64,000 nt of DNA from an uncultured Elusimicrobiales bacterium (GTDB lineage Bacteria; Elusimicrobiota; Elusimicrobia; Elusimicrobiales; Elusimicrobiaceae): the NCBI GenBank assembly GCA_910576915.1, contig CAJTJT010000002.1:1-64000 (forward strand). The letters run 5' to 3'. Positions 24,867 through 32,269 of the stretch are shown here, in pieces. The translations under genes and the position numbers were made by a program. The notes below the pieces were generated by a model that had not been told where the DNA came from, ran no database searches, and was given only the letters and a program-made list of their open reading frames with translations. The stretch's first letter is position 1. Each line of letters begins with the position of its first letter.

Positions 24867-25347
24867 GGGAAGATTCTCCTAAAATAAAGTTAAGCGTCGC
24901 CTGCGTGCAGAGCTTGCCGTTGACGTAAGCCTCGGCGTAAATTTTGGAAATTTTACCAAGGCGCAATACTTCGATGGGCATTTCCAGCGTGTCGCCGGGC
25001 TGCACCATGCCGCGGAATTTGGCTTCGTCAATACTTAGAAAAAGCGGAATCCCTTTCCCTTTGGAAATGTCGCTCATAATGGCTCCGCCGAACGCCTGGG
25101 ACATACTTTCTACAACCAGCACCCCCGGCATGACGGGTTTGCCCGGGAAATGGCCTTTAAAATAGTATTCGTCCGCGCGTACGCGGCGGATGCCCAGGTA
25201 TTTTTTACCCGGTTCCAGCACGCGCACTTCGTCCACTAAAAGGAACGGCTCGCGGTGGGGAATGTTGGCTTTTATTTTTTCCCGGTCAAACGTTTCCAAC
25301 ACGGGAAGCGTTAAAAAATCTTTTAAATTGGCGGATTTGGCGCTCAT
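24859..25347 (-). CDS. fabZ: 3-hydroxyacyl-ACP dehydratase FabZ
   Basis: This 162-residue hot-dog enzyme dehydrates 3-hydroxyacyl-ACP in fatty acid elongation. The catalytic His lies in FKGHFPGKPVMPGVL and the Glu in VESMSQAFGG; IPHREPFLLVDEV is the family N-terminal motif. It overlaps lpxC by 4 bp and lpxA by 8 bp, inside the lipid A operon. Confidence 0.95.
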   Translation of the reverse strand: MSAKSANLKDFLTLPVLETFDREKIKANIPHREPFLLVDEVRVLEPGKKYLGIRRVRADEYYFKGHFPGKPVMPGVLVVESMSQAFGGAIMSDISKGKGIPLFLSIDEAKFRGMVQPGDTLEMPIEVLRLGKISKIYAEAYVNGKLCTQATLNFILGESSHD

Positions 25348-26168
25348 TTGTCCTCCGAATTGGCCAAAAGGATTTTGGCGAAAATAACGTTGTGTTTGTG
25401 CCCGCCGCGGGTACAGGTGATTTTAAGCGGCGGCAATTTGCGGCCCGTAAGGCTTAAATCGCCCACGAGGTCCAAAATTTTGTGGCGGACGAGTTCGTCC
25501 GGGTAGCGCAGTTCGTTGACGAATTTATCTTTGCCCACGATAACGGCGTTTTCCAAATTCCCGCCTTTGGCAAGGCCGTGCGCTTTTAAAAACGCCAGTT
25601 CTTCTTCAAACCCGAACGTGCGGGCGCGGGAGATTTCTTTTAAATAGTTTTCCGGCGTAAATTCCAGCGTGTATTCCTGCCGCGCCACCAGGGGGTGTTT
25701 GTGCAGGAATAAAAAGGTAAACGTCAGTTTGTCGGCCGGTTCGGCGGTGTAAGAGATGTCCCCGCACGAATAGGTGATTTTTTGTTTGATGTTGAGTGCC
25801 GGCTGTTCGGAGCCGAGTTCTTTTACGCCCGCTTTGGCGAGGGCGTCTGCAAACACGTCGCTGGCGCCGTCGGTAACGGGCGGTTCGGGGCCGTCCATTT
25901 CCACGGCCACGTCGGTAATGCCGAGCGCGTGCAGTGCAGACAGCGCGTGTTCCACTGTCCATACTTCGGCGGTGTCGTTAATTAAATTGGTTCCGCGCAG
26001 GGTGGAGCCTACATTGTCCGCATGCGCCAAAATGGGTTTGGCGGCGGGCAGGTCCGTGCGCAAAAACGTAATGCCGTTTTCGGCGGGTTTAAACGTCATC
26101 GTAACGGGTACGCCCGTGTGCAGGCCGATCCCTTTTACGACGGCTTCGGAAGCGAGGGTTTTTCTCAT
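25344..26168 (-). CDS. lpxC: UDP-3-O-acyl-GlcNAc deacetylase LpxC
   Basis: This 274-residue zinc enzyme catalyses the committed step of lipid A synthesis. The first zinc His lies in TVEHALSALHALG; the second His and the Asp are in VRHKILDLVGDLSLTG; the GLHTG motif is near the N-terminus and GGHKHN near the C-terminus. It is slightly shorter than E. coli LpxC. It is followed by fabZ with a 4-bp overlap. Confidence 0.96.
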   Translation of the reverse strand: MRKTLASEAVVKGIGLHTGVPVTMTFKPAENGITFLRTDLPAAKPILAHADNVGSTLRGTNLINDTAEVWTVEHALSALHALGITDVAVEMDGPEPPVTDGASDVFADALAKAGVKELGSEQPALNIKQKITYSCGDISYTAEPADKLTFTFLFLHKHPLVARQEYTLEFTPENYLKEISRARTFGFEEELAFLKAHGLAKGGNLENAVIVGKDKFVNELRYPDELVRHKILDLVGDLSLTGRKLPPLKITCTRGGHKHNVIFAKILLANSEDK

Positions 26169-26170
26169 AA

Positions 26171-27250
26171 TTACAGTCCTAATAATTTTTTAAGTTTTCC
26201 GAAAAACGAGAGGTTTTTCGCTTCGTTCAGTTGTTTTTTGAACGCTTTAAATTCTTTGTTCATTTCCGGCAGTTTGCGCAGAATGGCCAGCTGCTGGAAT
26301 GCTTCTTTTTTAGGCATGGCGGGGTAGCCGAAATAGGTCTGCCCGGCGGGGATGGAGCTCATCACGCCGGATTGCGCGCCCACCTGGGCCCGGTCGCCGA
26401 TTTTCATGTGCCCGGCGAGGCCCACCTGCCCGGCGAGTACGACGCCGTTGCCGATATCCGTGGTGCCCGCCACGCCCACTTGGGCGCAGAGAATGCTGCT
26501 CATACCGATGCGCACATTGTGGCCGATTTGGACGAGGTTGTCGATTTTGGTGTTGTCCCCGATAACGGTGGACGAAATTTTCGCGCGGTCGATACACGTA
26601 TTGGATTGGATTTCCACATCGTTCCCCAGCACCACGTTGCCGATTTGCGGGATTTTTTGGTGGCGTCCTTCATGGAACGCAAACCCGAACCCGTCCGAGC
26701 CGATTTTGGCCCCGGCCTGCAGGATGACGTAATCTTTTAGCACGCAGTCTTCGCGGATGACGACCTGCGGATAAATGCAGCAGTTTTTGCCGACGGTAAC
26801 GTCTTTGCCGATGTAGCACTGCGGGAAGATGACGGTGTTATCGCCGATGACGGCGCCGTCCTCGATGACCGTATACGCGCCGACGGAAACATTTTCGCCC
26901 AGTTTGGCGTTCGGGCTGATGACGGCGGTGGGGTGGATGCCCGCGGTGTGTTTTTGGCGTTTGGCGTCCACATATTTCATTAAAAGGATAAAGGCCCATT
27001 CCGGGTTTTTGGCGTACAGGAGCGCGCCGTTAAAGGGGAGTTCTTTGCCTTTGGCTTCTTCGGGCACGATGAGGGCGGCGGCTTTTAACGCGCCCAGTTG
27101 GTCCGCATGGTCCAGGCCGGTAAGGTAGCAAATGCCGCCTTCCTGCGCATCGTCAAGCGCGCAGAGTTTGGTAACGGGCGTTTGCGCGTTTTGGGCCGCT
27201 TCCGCCCCGGTGATTTGGGCGATTTCTTGTACGGTTAAGTTCAGCGTCAT
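26171..27250 (-). CDS. lpxD: UDP-3-O-acylglucosamine N-acyltransferase LpxD
   Basis: This 359-residue enzyme adds the second acyl chain in lipid A synthesis. The N-terminal uridine-binding domain covers about residues 1-100, hexapeptide repeats (IHPTAVISPNAKLGENVSVG onward) run to about 320, and a C-terminal helix follows. The catalytic His is in LVQIGHNVRIG. It lies between the OmpH-like gene and lpxC. Confidence 0.95.
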   Translation of the reverse strand: MTLNLTVQEIAQITGAEAAQNAQTPVTKLCALDDAQEGGICYLTGLDHADQLGALKAAALIVPEEAKGKELPFNGALLYAKNPEWAFILLMKYVDAKRQKHTAGIHPTAVISPNAKLGENVSVGAYTVIEDGAVIGDNTVIFPQCYIGKDVTVGKNCCIYPQVVIREDCVLKDYVILQAGAKIGSDGFGFAFHEGRHQKIPQIGNVVLGNDVEIQSNTCIDRAKISSTVIGDNTKIDNLVQIGHNVRIGMSSILCAQVGVAGTTDIGNGVVLAGQVGLAGHMKIGDRAQVGAQSGVMSSIPAGQTYFGYPAMPKKEAFQQLAILRKLPEMNKEFKAFKKQLNEAKNLSFFGKLKKLLGL

Positions 27251-27262
27251 AAATTTAGGTTC

Positions 27263-28177
27263 CTATTTGCCGCGTTTGCGGTATTTTTTTGATTTTTTGA
27301 GCCGGTTGATAAAATCTTTTGTTACGTTAACCGGCTTTTCGCCGTAGAGGATGTCGTCCTTGCGCACGACGGCGCCGATGTTCCTTTTCTTGGCGAACGA
27401 TTTAATTTCCGTATAAATGTCCTTCAAAATCTCGTTTACTTCTTTCTTTTCCAACTGCAAAATTTCTTCGCGGGTGGCATATCTATAATTATCAATAAAT
27501 AATCCGCGTTCCGCAATAATTTTTTTATTGGACGCAATCCGCGCCTGCAAATCTTCCAGCCGCGCGGGCGTGTTAAGGGGACTCGTGGACAGTACTTCCG
27601 CGCCCGAAAACGTCAGGCGGTTGAGCACGTTCGTCAGCAGCAGCGTGTCCGCACTTTCTTCAATTTTGGGAAGCAGCGGGTTCGGTTCCACCACAATGCG
27701 TTCGTAAAACGGTTTCAGCTCGCGCATCTGCGCCGATAAAAGAGCGTTTTCCTGTGCCAGTACTTCGATTAATTGTTTGGCCCCGCGCACTTCGTCTTCT
27801 TTGGAAACGATTTTCAGCCGGATCTGTTCTTTTACCGCCACCGTACGGGGGTGTTCGTTAAAGGCCGCGTCAATATCCACAAACGCCACCGTTAAGCATT
27901 TTTGCGGTTCCCGGTTGGCGGGTTCTTCTTCCTCTTCTTCCGGCGGTACGTCGCCTGCTTGGTTGTTTTCGTCGAGCGCCTGCTGCTTGGTAGCGTCCGG
28001 CAGGGTGATGGCGTCTTCTTTAGCCGTTGTTTCGGCTGGCGTTTGGCCCGCCTGGCCCGCCAAAATGGCGGCTACGGCGGCTTCTTCCTCTTTGGTCAGC
28101 GTTTCGGCGGAGGCTCCCCATAAAAGCGGGGCCGCCGCAGTAAACAGAACCGTTAAACACGCCAATGTTTTTTTCAT
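27263..28177 (-). CDS. OmpH/Skp-like periplasmic protein, extended
   Basis: This 304-residue exported protein starts at ATG 28177 with AAGG upstream (a GTG at 28183 is less likely). A signal peptide ends near WGASA. Residues about 30-95 are acidic and low in complexity (EEEEEEP). The Skp-like part begins at TVAFVDIDAAFNEHPRTVAVK and includes a long coiled coil. The C-terminus is very basic (RLKKSKKYRKRGK). At 304 residues it is nearly twice the length of E. coli Skp. Its place between bamA and lpxD is the usual one for skp, so a chaperone role for outer membrane proteins is likely. Confidence 0.75.
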   Translation of the reverse strand: MKKTLACLTVLFTAAAPLLWGASAETLTKEEEAAVAAILAGQAGQTPAETTAKEDAITLPDATKQQALDENNQAGDVPPEEEEEEPANREPQKCLTVAFVDIDAAFNEHPRTVAVKEQIRLKIVSKEDEVRGAKQLIEVLAQENALLSAQMRELKPFYERIVVEPNPLLPKIEESADTLLLTNVLNRLTFSGAEVLSTSPLNTPARLEDLQARIASNKKIIAERGLFIDNYRYATREEILQLEKKEVNEILKDIYTEIKSFAKKRNIGAVVRKDDILYGEKPVNVTKDFINRLKKSKKYRKRGK

Positions 28178-28184
28178 ACGCACC

Positions 28185-30554
28185 TTACATCATGTTCGAG
28201 ATGTTGAAGTAGAAGTGGGACCGGTCTTCGTTCGGGCCGTGGTTCAGGCCGTACCCCCAGTCGATGCGAATCGGCAGCGAGGGGGTGGTAAAGCGCAGGC
28301 CTACGCCCACGCCGGCTTTAAATTGGTTCGGGTTGGGGCCGAGCGAAAAATCCAGATCGTCAAAATGGTTCCAGGAGTTACCCATGTCAAAGAAGAACGC
28401 AAACTGGGCCATGTTTCTTCTGCCTTCGCGCGCCAGCGGGAAGCGCAGTTCCGCGTTCATGACGTAGTACATGTCGCCGCCGTATTCGGGGCCGATTTCG
28501 CCCGCGCGTTCGTACCCGCGGATGGTGTCGGCGCCGCCCAGGAAGAATTTTTCAAACGGAGGCACTTCTTTGGTGCGGCCGTACGCCTGTACGGAGCCGA
28601 ATTTGTTCGACAGCACAAACACAATCGGGTAATTCCCGCCGGGATTTAAGACGGTGTAGTTGAAAATGGAGCGGGCGTTTAAGTACCACAAATCCAGGTC
28701 TGCGCCGATCGGGCCGCCGGCGAGCGCTAGGCCGATGGAGTTGCGCCAGCCGCGGGTGGGGTCCCAGATGTTGTCGCGCGTGTCGACGGCAAAGTCCGCG
28801 CTGACGGTAGACATGTTGGTCGTTCCGTCTTCCAGGTACGACGGGTCGCCGGGGTTGGAAAGGGGCGGGCGGAAGCGTTCTTCCACGTCGTAAATGTCGA
28901 TATGTTCAAACGAGTAGCCGAACGAGAGTTGGTAGATGTCGTCATTAAAACGCGGGCCGATTTTCACACGGCCGCCGATGCGTTTTTCGGTATAGGCTTG
29001 GTTGTCGTCGGCAAACGAGCGGTAGCGGCGGGTGTTGAACAGGTCTACGCCCAGGGAGGTGGGTTTGTCGTAAATCCACGGGGTGGACCAGCTGACGGTG
29101 TAGTCCAAAATTTCTTTACCGAACAGCGTACGCAAAGACAAGCGCTGCGCGCGGCCAAACAGGTTCATGTGGTTGATGGAAAGTTCCCCGTACAAGCCGT
29201 CCATGGAACTCATCGCCAGGCCCGCCGTAAACATGCCCGGGCGGCCTTCCACGATGTTGAAACCGAGGTCCACTTTCTGCGGGTCGGCGGTGGGCTGCAA
29301 GTCCACCTGTACGTCGTTAATGAAACCGAGGTTCAAAATTTTGGTTTGGCTGCGGCGGATTTTTTCGTTATCGTACAAATCGCCGGGTTTGATGGAAAGT
29401 TCGCGCGTGAAGACGTATTTTTTGGTGTTGGTGTAGCCGGTAACGTCGATATGGTCGATGTAGAAGATGTGGCCTTCGGAAATATCGAACGTAAGGTTTA
29501 GTTTGCCGTCCCGGATATCTTTTACGGGCGTTACGCGCGCCTGCAGATAGCCTTTGTTGGCGTATTCGTTTTGGATGGCGGTGATGGTGTCGTCAAAATC
29601 TTTTTGGTTATACAGGTGCCCTTCGCGGAAGAATACCTGCTTTTGCAGTTCCTGCGGCGTAAAAACGTTATTGCCTTCGAAAGACACGGAGCCGAAATCC
29701 ACCTTTTCGCCTTCGGTTACGTCGTAGGAAATGGTCACTTCGGTTTTTTCTTCGTTGATGTCTACGTTCGGCGCGGTGAGCATAAAGTCCGAATACCCTT
29801 TGTTGCGTCCGTACAGAATCATTTTGACGTAATCGCGCTGGAGGTTTTGCGGTTTAAATACTTTGCCGGGGCGGTTGGAGGCTTTTTTCAAAATTTTATC
29901 GGCGGGGAGTTCTTCCGCGCCGTTAAGCGTAACGGTGCCGACGCGTACGCGGTCACCCTCGTTAATGATGAGTTCCACGTATACGACGCCGAGGGAATCG
30001 TCCTTCGTCAGCTGGTATTGTACGTCCGTGTTTACGTAGCCTTTTTCGGCGTATTTGGCTTTGATGCGTTCCAGGTCGGCCTGTAATTTGGCTTCGTTAA
30101 AGGGGTCTTTGATTTTTAGCGTCATCGCCTGAGTGATGGCACCTTTGCCTAGGTGTTTGCGGCCGGTGTAGGTCAAGCGGTCGAAAATGGGTTTTTCCGC
30201 CACGAGGTAGGTGATGCGGTGGCAGGGGTAGAGTTCGTTGCCGCCGTCTTTTTCTTTGCGCTGGCCGGGCATGGGGGAGATGTCTACTTCCACACTGTCG
30301 AAATTGCCCAGGGCGGAAACGTCCTGGATATCTTCGGACACCTGGTAGCGGTCGTACAGAACGCCTTTTTTGGCGGAGGCAGCCTTGGTGACGGTTTTTT
30401 TGCGGATATTTTTAAGTCCGTCCACTTCAATGCCGCAAATCATCCAGGGCCCGTTAGGGTCCATTTCCGGCTGCGCGGATTCTTCCGCGCGCGCGTACGA
30501 AAAAGAAAAAAACGCCGCAAGCGTTACTGCGGCCAAGCGTTTAAATTGCGTAAT
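28185..30554 (-). CDS. bamA: outer membrane assembly protein BamA
   Basis: This protein of about 789 residues inserts beta-barrel proteins into the outer membrane. Five POTRA domains fill the N-terminal half (ICGIEVDGLKNIRKKTVTKA, LTYTGRKHLGKGAITQAMTL and others) and the C-terminal Omp85 barrel includes GGADTIRGYERAGEIG and ends FYFNISNMM. A signal peptide (LAAVTLAAFFSFSYARA) is present. The start is a problem: AAGGGGAGG at 30567-30559 is followed by no ATG, GTG or TTG. I place the start at ATT (30554-30552); an in-frame TTG at 30587 would lie inside the upstream terminator. Confidence 0.93.
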   Translation of the reverse strand: MTQFKRLAAVTLAAFFSFSYARAEESAQPEMDPNGPWMICGIEVDGLKNIRKKTVTKAASAKKGVLYDRYQVSEDIQDVSALGNFDSVEVDISPMPGQRKEKDGGNELYPCHRITYLVAEKPIFDRLTYTGRKHLGKGAITQAMTLKIKDPFNEAKLQADLERIKAKYAEKGYVNTDVQYQLTKDDSLGVVYVELIINEGDRVRVGTVTLNGAEELPADKILKKASNRPGKVFKPQNLQRDYVKMILYGRNKGYSDFMLTAPNVDINEEKTEVTISYDVTEGEKVDFGSVSFEGNNVFTPQELQKQVFFREGHLYNQKDFDDTITAIQNEYANKGYLQARVTPVKDIRDGKLNLTFDISEGHIFYIDHIDVTGYTNTKKYVFTRELSIKPGDLYDNEKIRRSQTKILNLGFINDVQVDLQPTADPQKVDLGFNIVEGRPGMFTAGLAMSSMDGLYGELSINHMNLFGRAQRLSLRTLFGKEILDYTVSWSTPWIYDKPTSLGVDLFNTRRYRSFADDNQAYTEKRIGGRVKIGPRFNDDIYQLSFGYSFEHIDIYDVEERFRPPLSNPGDPSYLEDGTTNMSTVSADFAVDTRDNIWDPTRGWRNSIGLALAGGPIGADLDLWYLNARSIFNYTVLNPGGNYPIVFVLSNKFGSVQAYGRTKEVPPFEKFFLGGADTIRGYERAGEIGPEYGGDMYYVMNAELRFPLAREGRRNMAQFAFFFDMGNSWNHFDDLDFSLGPNPNQFKAGVGVGLRFTTPSLPIRIDWGYGLNHGPNEDRSHFYFNISNMM

Positions 30555-30567
30555 ACGGCCTCCCCTT

Positions 30568-30603
30568 AAAAAAAGCCCGCACTTCAAGTGTTAAGCGCGG
30601 GCC
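30568..30603 (-). terminator. terminator of rpmB
   Basis: On the minus strand GCCCGC and GCGGGC form a stem, strengthened by the inner pair CACTT / AAGTG, followed by seven T. It ends exactly where the bamA Shine-Dalgarno begins, so bamA must depend on readthrough or on a promoter I cannot see. Confidence 0.7.
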
Positions 30604-30624
30604 GGTTTCGTTAAAAAAAACGAC

Positions 30625-30819
30625 TTATTTGGTAGGTCTTTGCGCCAAACCGCTTTTGATGCAGCAGGTGCAGACGTAAGCGGTCTGCGTTTTGCCGTCC
30701 AGTACCACTTTTTGTTTCTGCAAGTTGGGTTTGAAGCTTCTTTTCGTTCTCATGTTGGAGTGGCTGTAAGAACCGCCGGACACCGGGGCTTTGCCACACA
30801 CTGCACATTTATACGCCAT
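30625..30819 (-). CDS. rpmB: 50S ribosomal protein L28
   Basis: This 64-residue protein of the large ribosomal subunit has the L28 signature at the start (MAYKCAVCGKAPVSGGSYSH) and KRSFKPNLQ in the middle. Four cysteines in two CxxC pairs (CAVC, CTCC) indicate a zinc-binding form. The Shine-Dalgarno is AAGGAAGG. It has its own promoter and terminator. Confidence 0.95.
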   Translation of the reverse strand: MAYKCAVCGKAPVSGGSYSHSNMRTKRSFKPNLQKQKVVLDGKTQTAYVCTCCIKSGLAQRPTK

Positions 30820-30858
30820 AGTTTCCTTCCTTGTAACTGAATTAAATTTCGTACTTAT

Positions 30859-30887
30859 ATTCTAGTAAAAAATCGCGGGCGTGTCCA
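30859..30887 (-). promoter_or_regulatory. promoter of rpmB
   Basis: On the minus strand TGGACA (30887-30882) and TAGAAT (30864-30859) are 17 bp apart, each with five of six consensus bases. Confidence 0.65.
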
Positions 30888-30890
30888 GCC

Positions 30891-31826
30891 TTAGGCCTCT
30901 TTGGGCGGAAAAACTTTGCTGGCCAGTACGCTAAGCGCCAGCACCCCCACAATCACCCCCAGCGACGCCGCCACCGGGATTTTAACATGGTGCGACAGCA
31001 GCATTTTGGCGCCCACAAAAAACAGAATGACCGAAATCCCGTATTTAAGGTACGGGAATTTGCCCGCCATGCCCGAAAGCAAAAAGTACAGCGAGCGTAG
31101 GCCGATAATCGCAAAAATGTTGGAGGAATAGACCAAAAAGGTATCCTGCGTGATGGATAAAACGGCCGGGATGGAGTCCACCGCAAAAATAAGGTCCGAC
31201 ATTTCAATTACCACCACCGCCGCGAATAACGGCGTAGCGAAGCGTTTGGCGTTTTCGATTACGAAGAAGTTTTCGCCGTGGTAATCGGTTTTAAGCGGCA
31301 TGATTTTTTTGAGCATTTTAAGCACAAACGAGTTGCCGGGGTCAAACGAGTCGTCGTCTTTTTGGAAAAGCATTTTGGCCGCCGTGAATACGAGGAGCGC
31401 ACCGAAAACGTACATCGTCCACGAGAACATGGAAATCAGTTTTACGCCCAGGAAAATAAACGCAAAGCGTAAAATCACCGCGCCCAAAATACCCCATAAA
31501 AGCGCTTTGGGCTGCAAGTGGGACGGAATGGCGAAGTAGCCGAAAATCATGATGAATACGAACATGTTGTCTACGGACAGGGAGTATTCCAGCACATAGC
31601 CCGTGTAAAATTCCAATGCGTGTCGCGGGCCTTCCATCAGCCAGATTGCTCCGCCGAATAAGCCCGCTAACGTTACCCAGGCGCATACCATAAGGGCGGC
31701 TTCTTTTACGCTTACTTTGCCATGATGTTTGTTGAGGACGGTTAAATCAATAAATAACGCCGCAAGGACGGTTACCCAAAATGCAATCCACATAATAGTG
31801 GAAACGGTGGTGGTGACAGGTTCCAT
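30891..31826 (-). CDS. TerC/Alx-family integral membrane protein
   Basis: This 311-residue protein has about nine hydrophobic segments. Conserved TerC family motifs are YSLSVDNMFVFIMIFGYF and EMSDLIFAVDSIPAVLSI, each with acidic residues inside membrane helices. Relatives export or handle metal ions, Alx acting on manganese in E. coli. There is a short cytoplasmic loop around residues 165-190 (QKDDDSFDPGN). The Shine-Dalgarno is AGGAG. It is a single-gene unit upstream of tRNA-Thr; the specific ion is not evident. Confidence 0.88.
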   Translation of the reverse strand: MEPVTTTVSTIMWIAFWVTVLAALFIDLTVLNKHHGKVSVKEAALMVCAWVTLAGLFGGAIWLMEGPRHALEFYTGYVLEYSLSVDNMFVFIMIFGYFAIPSHLQPKALLWGILGAVILRFAFIFLGVKLISMFSWTMYVFGALLVFTAAKMLFQKDDDSFDPGNSFVLKMLKKIMPLKTDYHGENFFVIENAKRFATPLFAAVVVIEMSDLIFAVDSIPAVLSITQDTFLVYSSNIFAIIGLRSLYFLLSGMAGKFPYLKYGISVILFFVGAKMLLSHHVKIPVAASLGVIVGVLALSVLASKVFPPKEA

Positions 31827-31859
31827 TTCGACTCCTATAAGTTATAAAGATATATAAAA

Positions 31860-31868
31860 ATTATAGCA
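31860..31868 (-). promoter_or_regulatory. extended -10 promoter of terC
   Basis: TGC followed by a perfect TATAAT on the minus strand lies 34-42 bp before the ATG; no good -35 is visible. Confidence 0.5.
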
Positions 31869-31900
31869 GTTTGGGAGCGCGGCAAAGAGGTGTATTTTTA

Positions 31901-31953
31901 GGCGGTTTTTGCCTTGCGCACTTGGCAAGCGCAAACAAAAACATCGCTCCGGC
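31901..31953 (-). repeat. post-tRNA structured element, copy near tRNA-Thr
   Basis: Read on the minus strand, GGAGCGATGTTTTTGTTTG is followed by an inner stem-loop (GCGC...GCGC) and GGCAAAAACCGC. The outer parts pair imperfectly (GCGatgTTTTTG with CAAAAACCGC). A matching copy lies downstream of tRNA-Tyr at 63265-63314. The stretch between terC and tRNA-Thr (31827-32113) holds this element and no gene that I can support. Confidence 0.55.
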
Positions 31954-32113
31954 CTTCTTCTCCCAACGTCAAAGTGCAGGGACTGGCGTATTTTTGCAAG
32001 AATTTTGCGTTTCGGACGAGGCCGCAGCGACTGAGAGTATACTGTAACAGGGCGGAGCCCGAGGTATCCGAAGGAGCGAGAACGAAGTCCGCGCGCAAAA
32101 TAAGCAGCAAAAA

Positions 32114-32186
32114 AGCCGAGGATGGGAGTCGAACCCACAACCTACGGTTTACAAAACCGTTGCTCTGCCAGTTGAGCTACCTCGGC
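32114..32186 (-). tRNA. tRNA-Thr (anticodon TGT)
   Basis: The cloverleaf folds cleanly on the minus strand: acceptor GCCGAGG / CCTCGGC, D arm GCTC...GAGC, anticodon arm ACGGT-TTTGTAA-ACCGT with anticodon TGT, and T loop TTCGACT. CCA is not encoded. Confidence 0.95.
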
Positions 32187-32203
32187 GTTAAATCTGTATA
32201 CAT

Positions 32204-32212
32204 ATCATAGCA
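32204..32212 (-). promoter_or_regulatory. promoter of tRNA-Thr
   Basis: TGC plus TATGAT on the minus strand lies about 18 bp upstream of the tRNA; a weak TTGGAG is 17 bp further upstream. Confidence 0.45.
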
Positions 32213-32242
32213 TTTTTTACGGCACGCTCCAATCGGCTATTA

Positions 32243-32251
32243 TGCTACAAT
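32243..32251 (+). promoter_or_regulatory. extended -10 promoter of the TldD/TldE-like pair
   Basis: TGC plus TACAAT lies just before the AAAGGAGG ribosome site of the gene starting at 32270. Confidence 0.4.
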
Positions 32252-32269
32252 GACGAAAGGAGGGTTTCC

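Noticed and set aside
28185..30587. TTG at 30587 as the bamA start
   Set aside because: It lies inside the rpmB terminator hairpin and has no ribosome site; the strong AAGGGGAGG is downstream of it.
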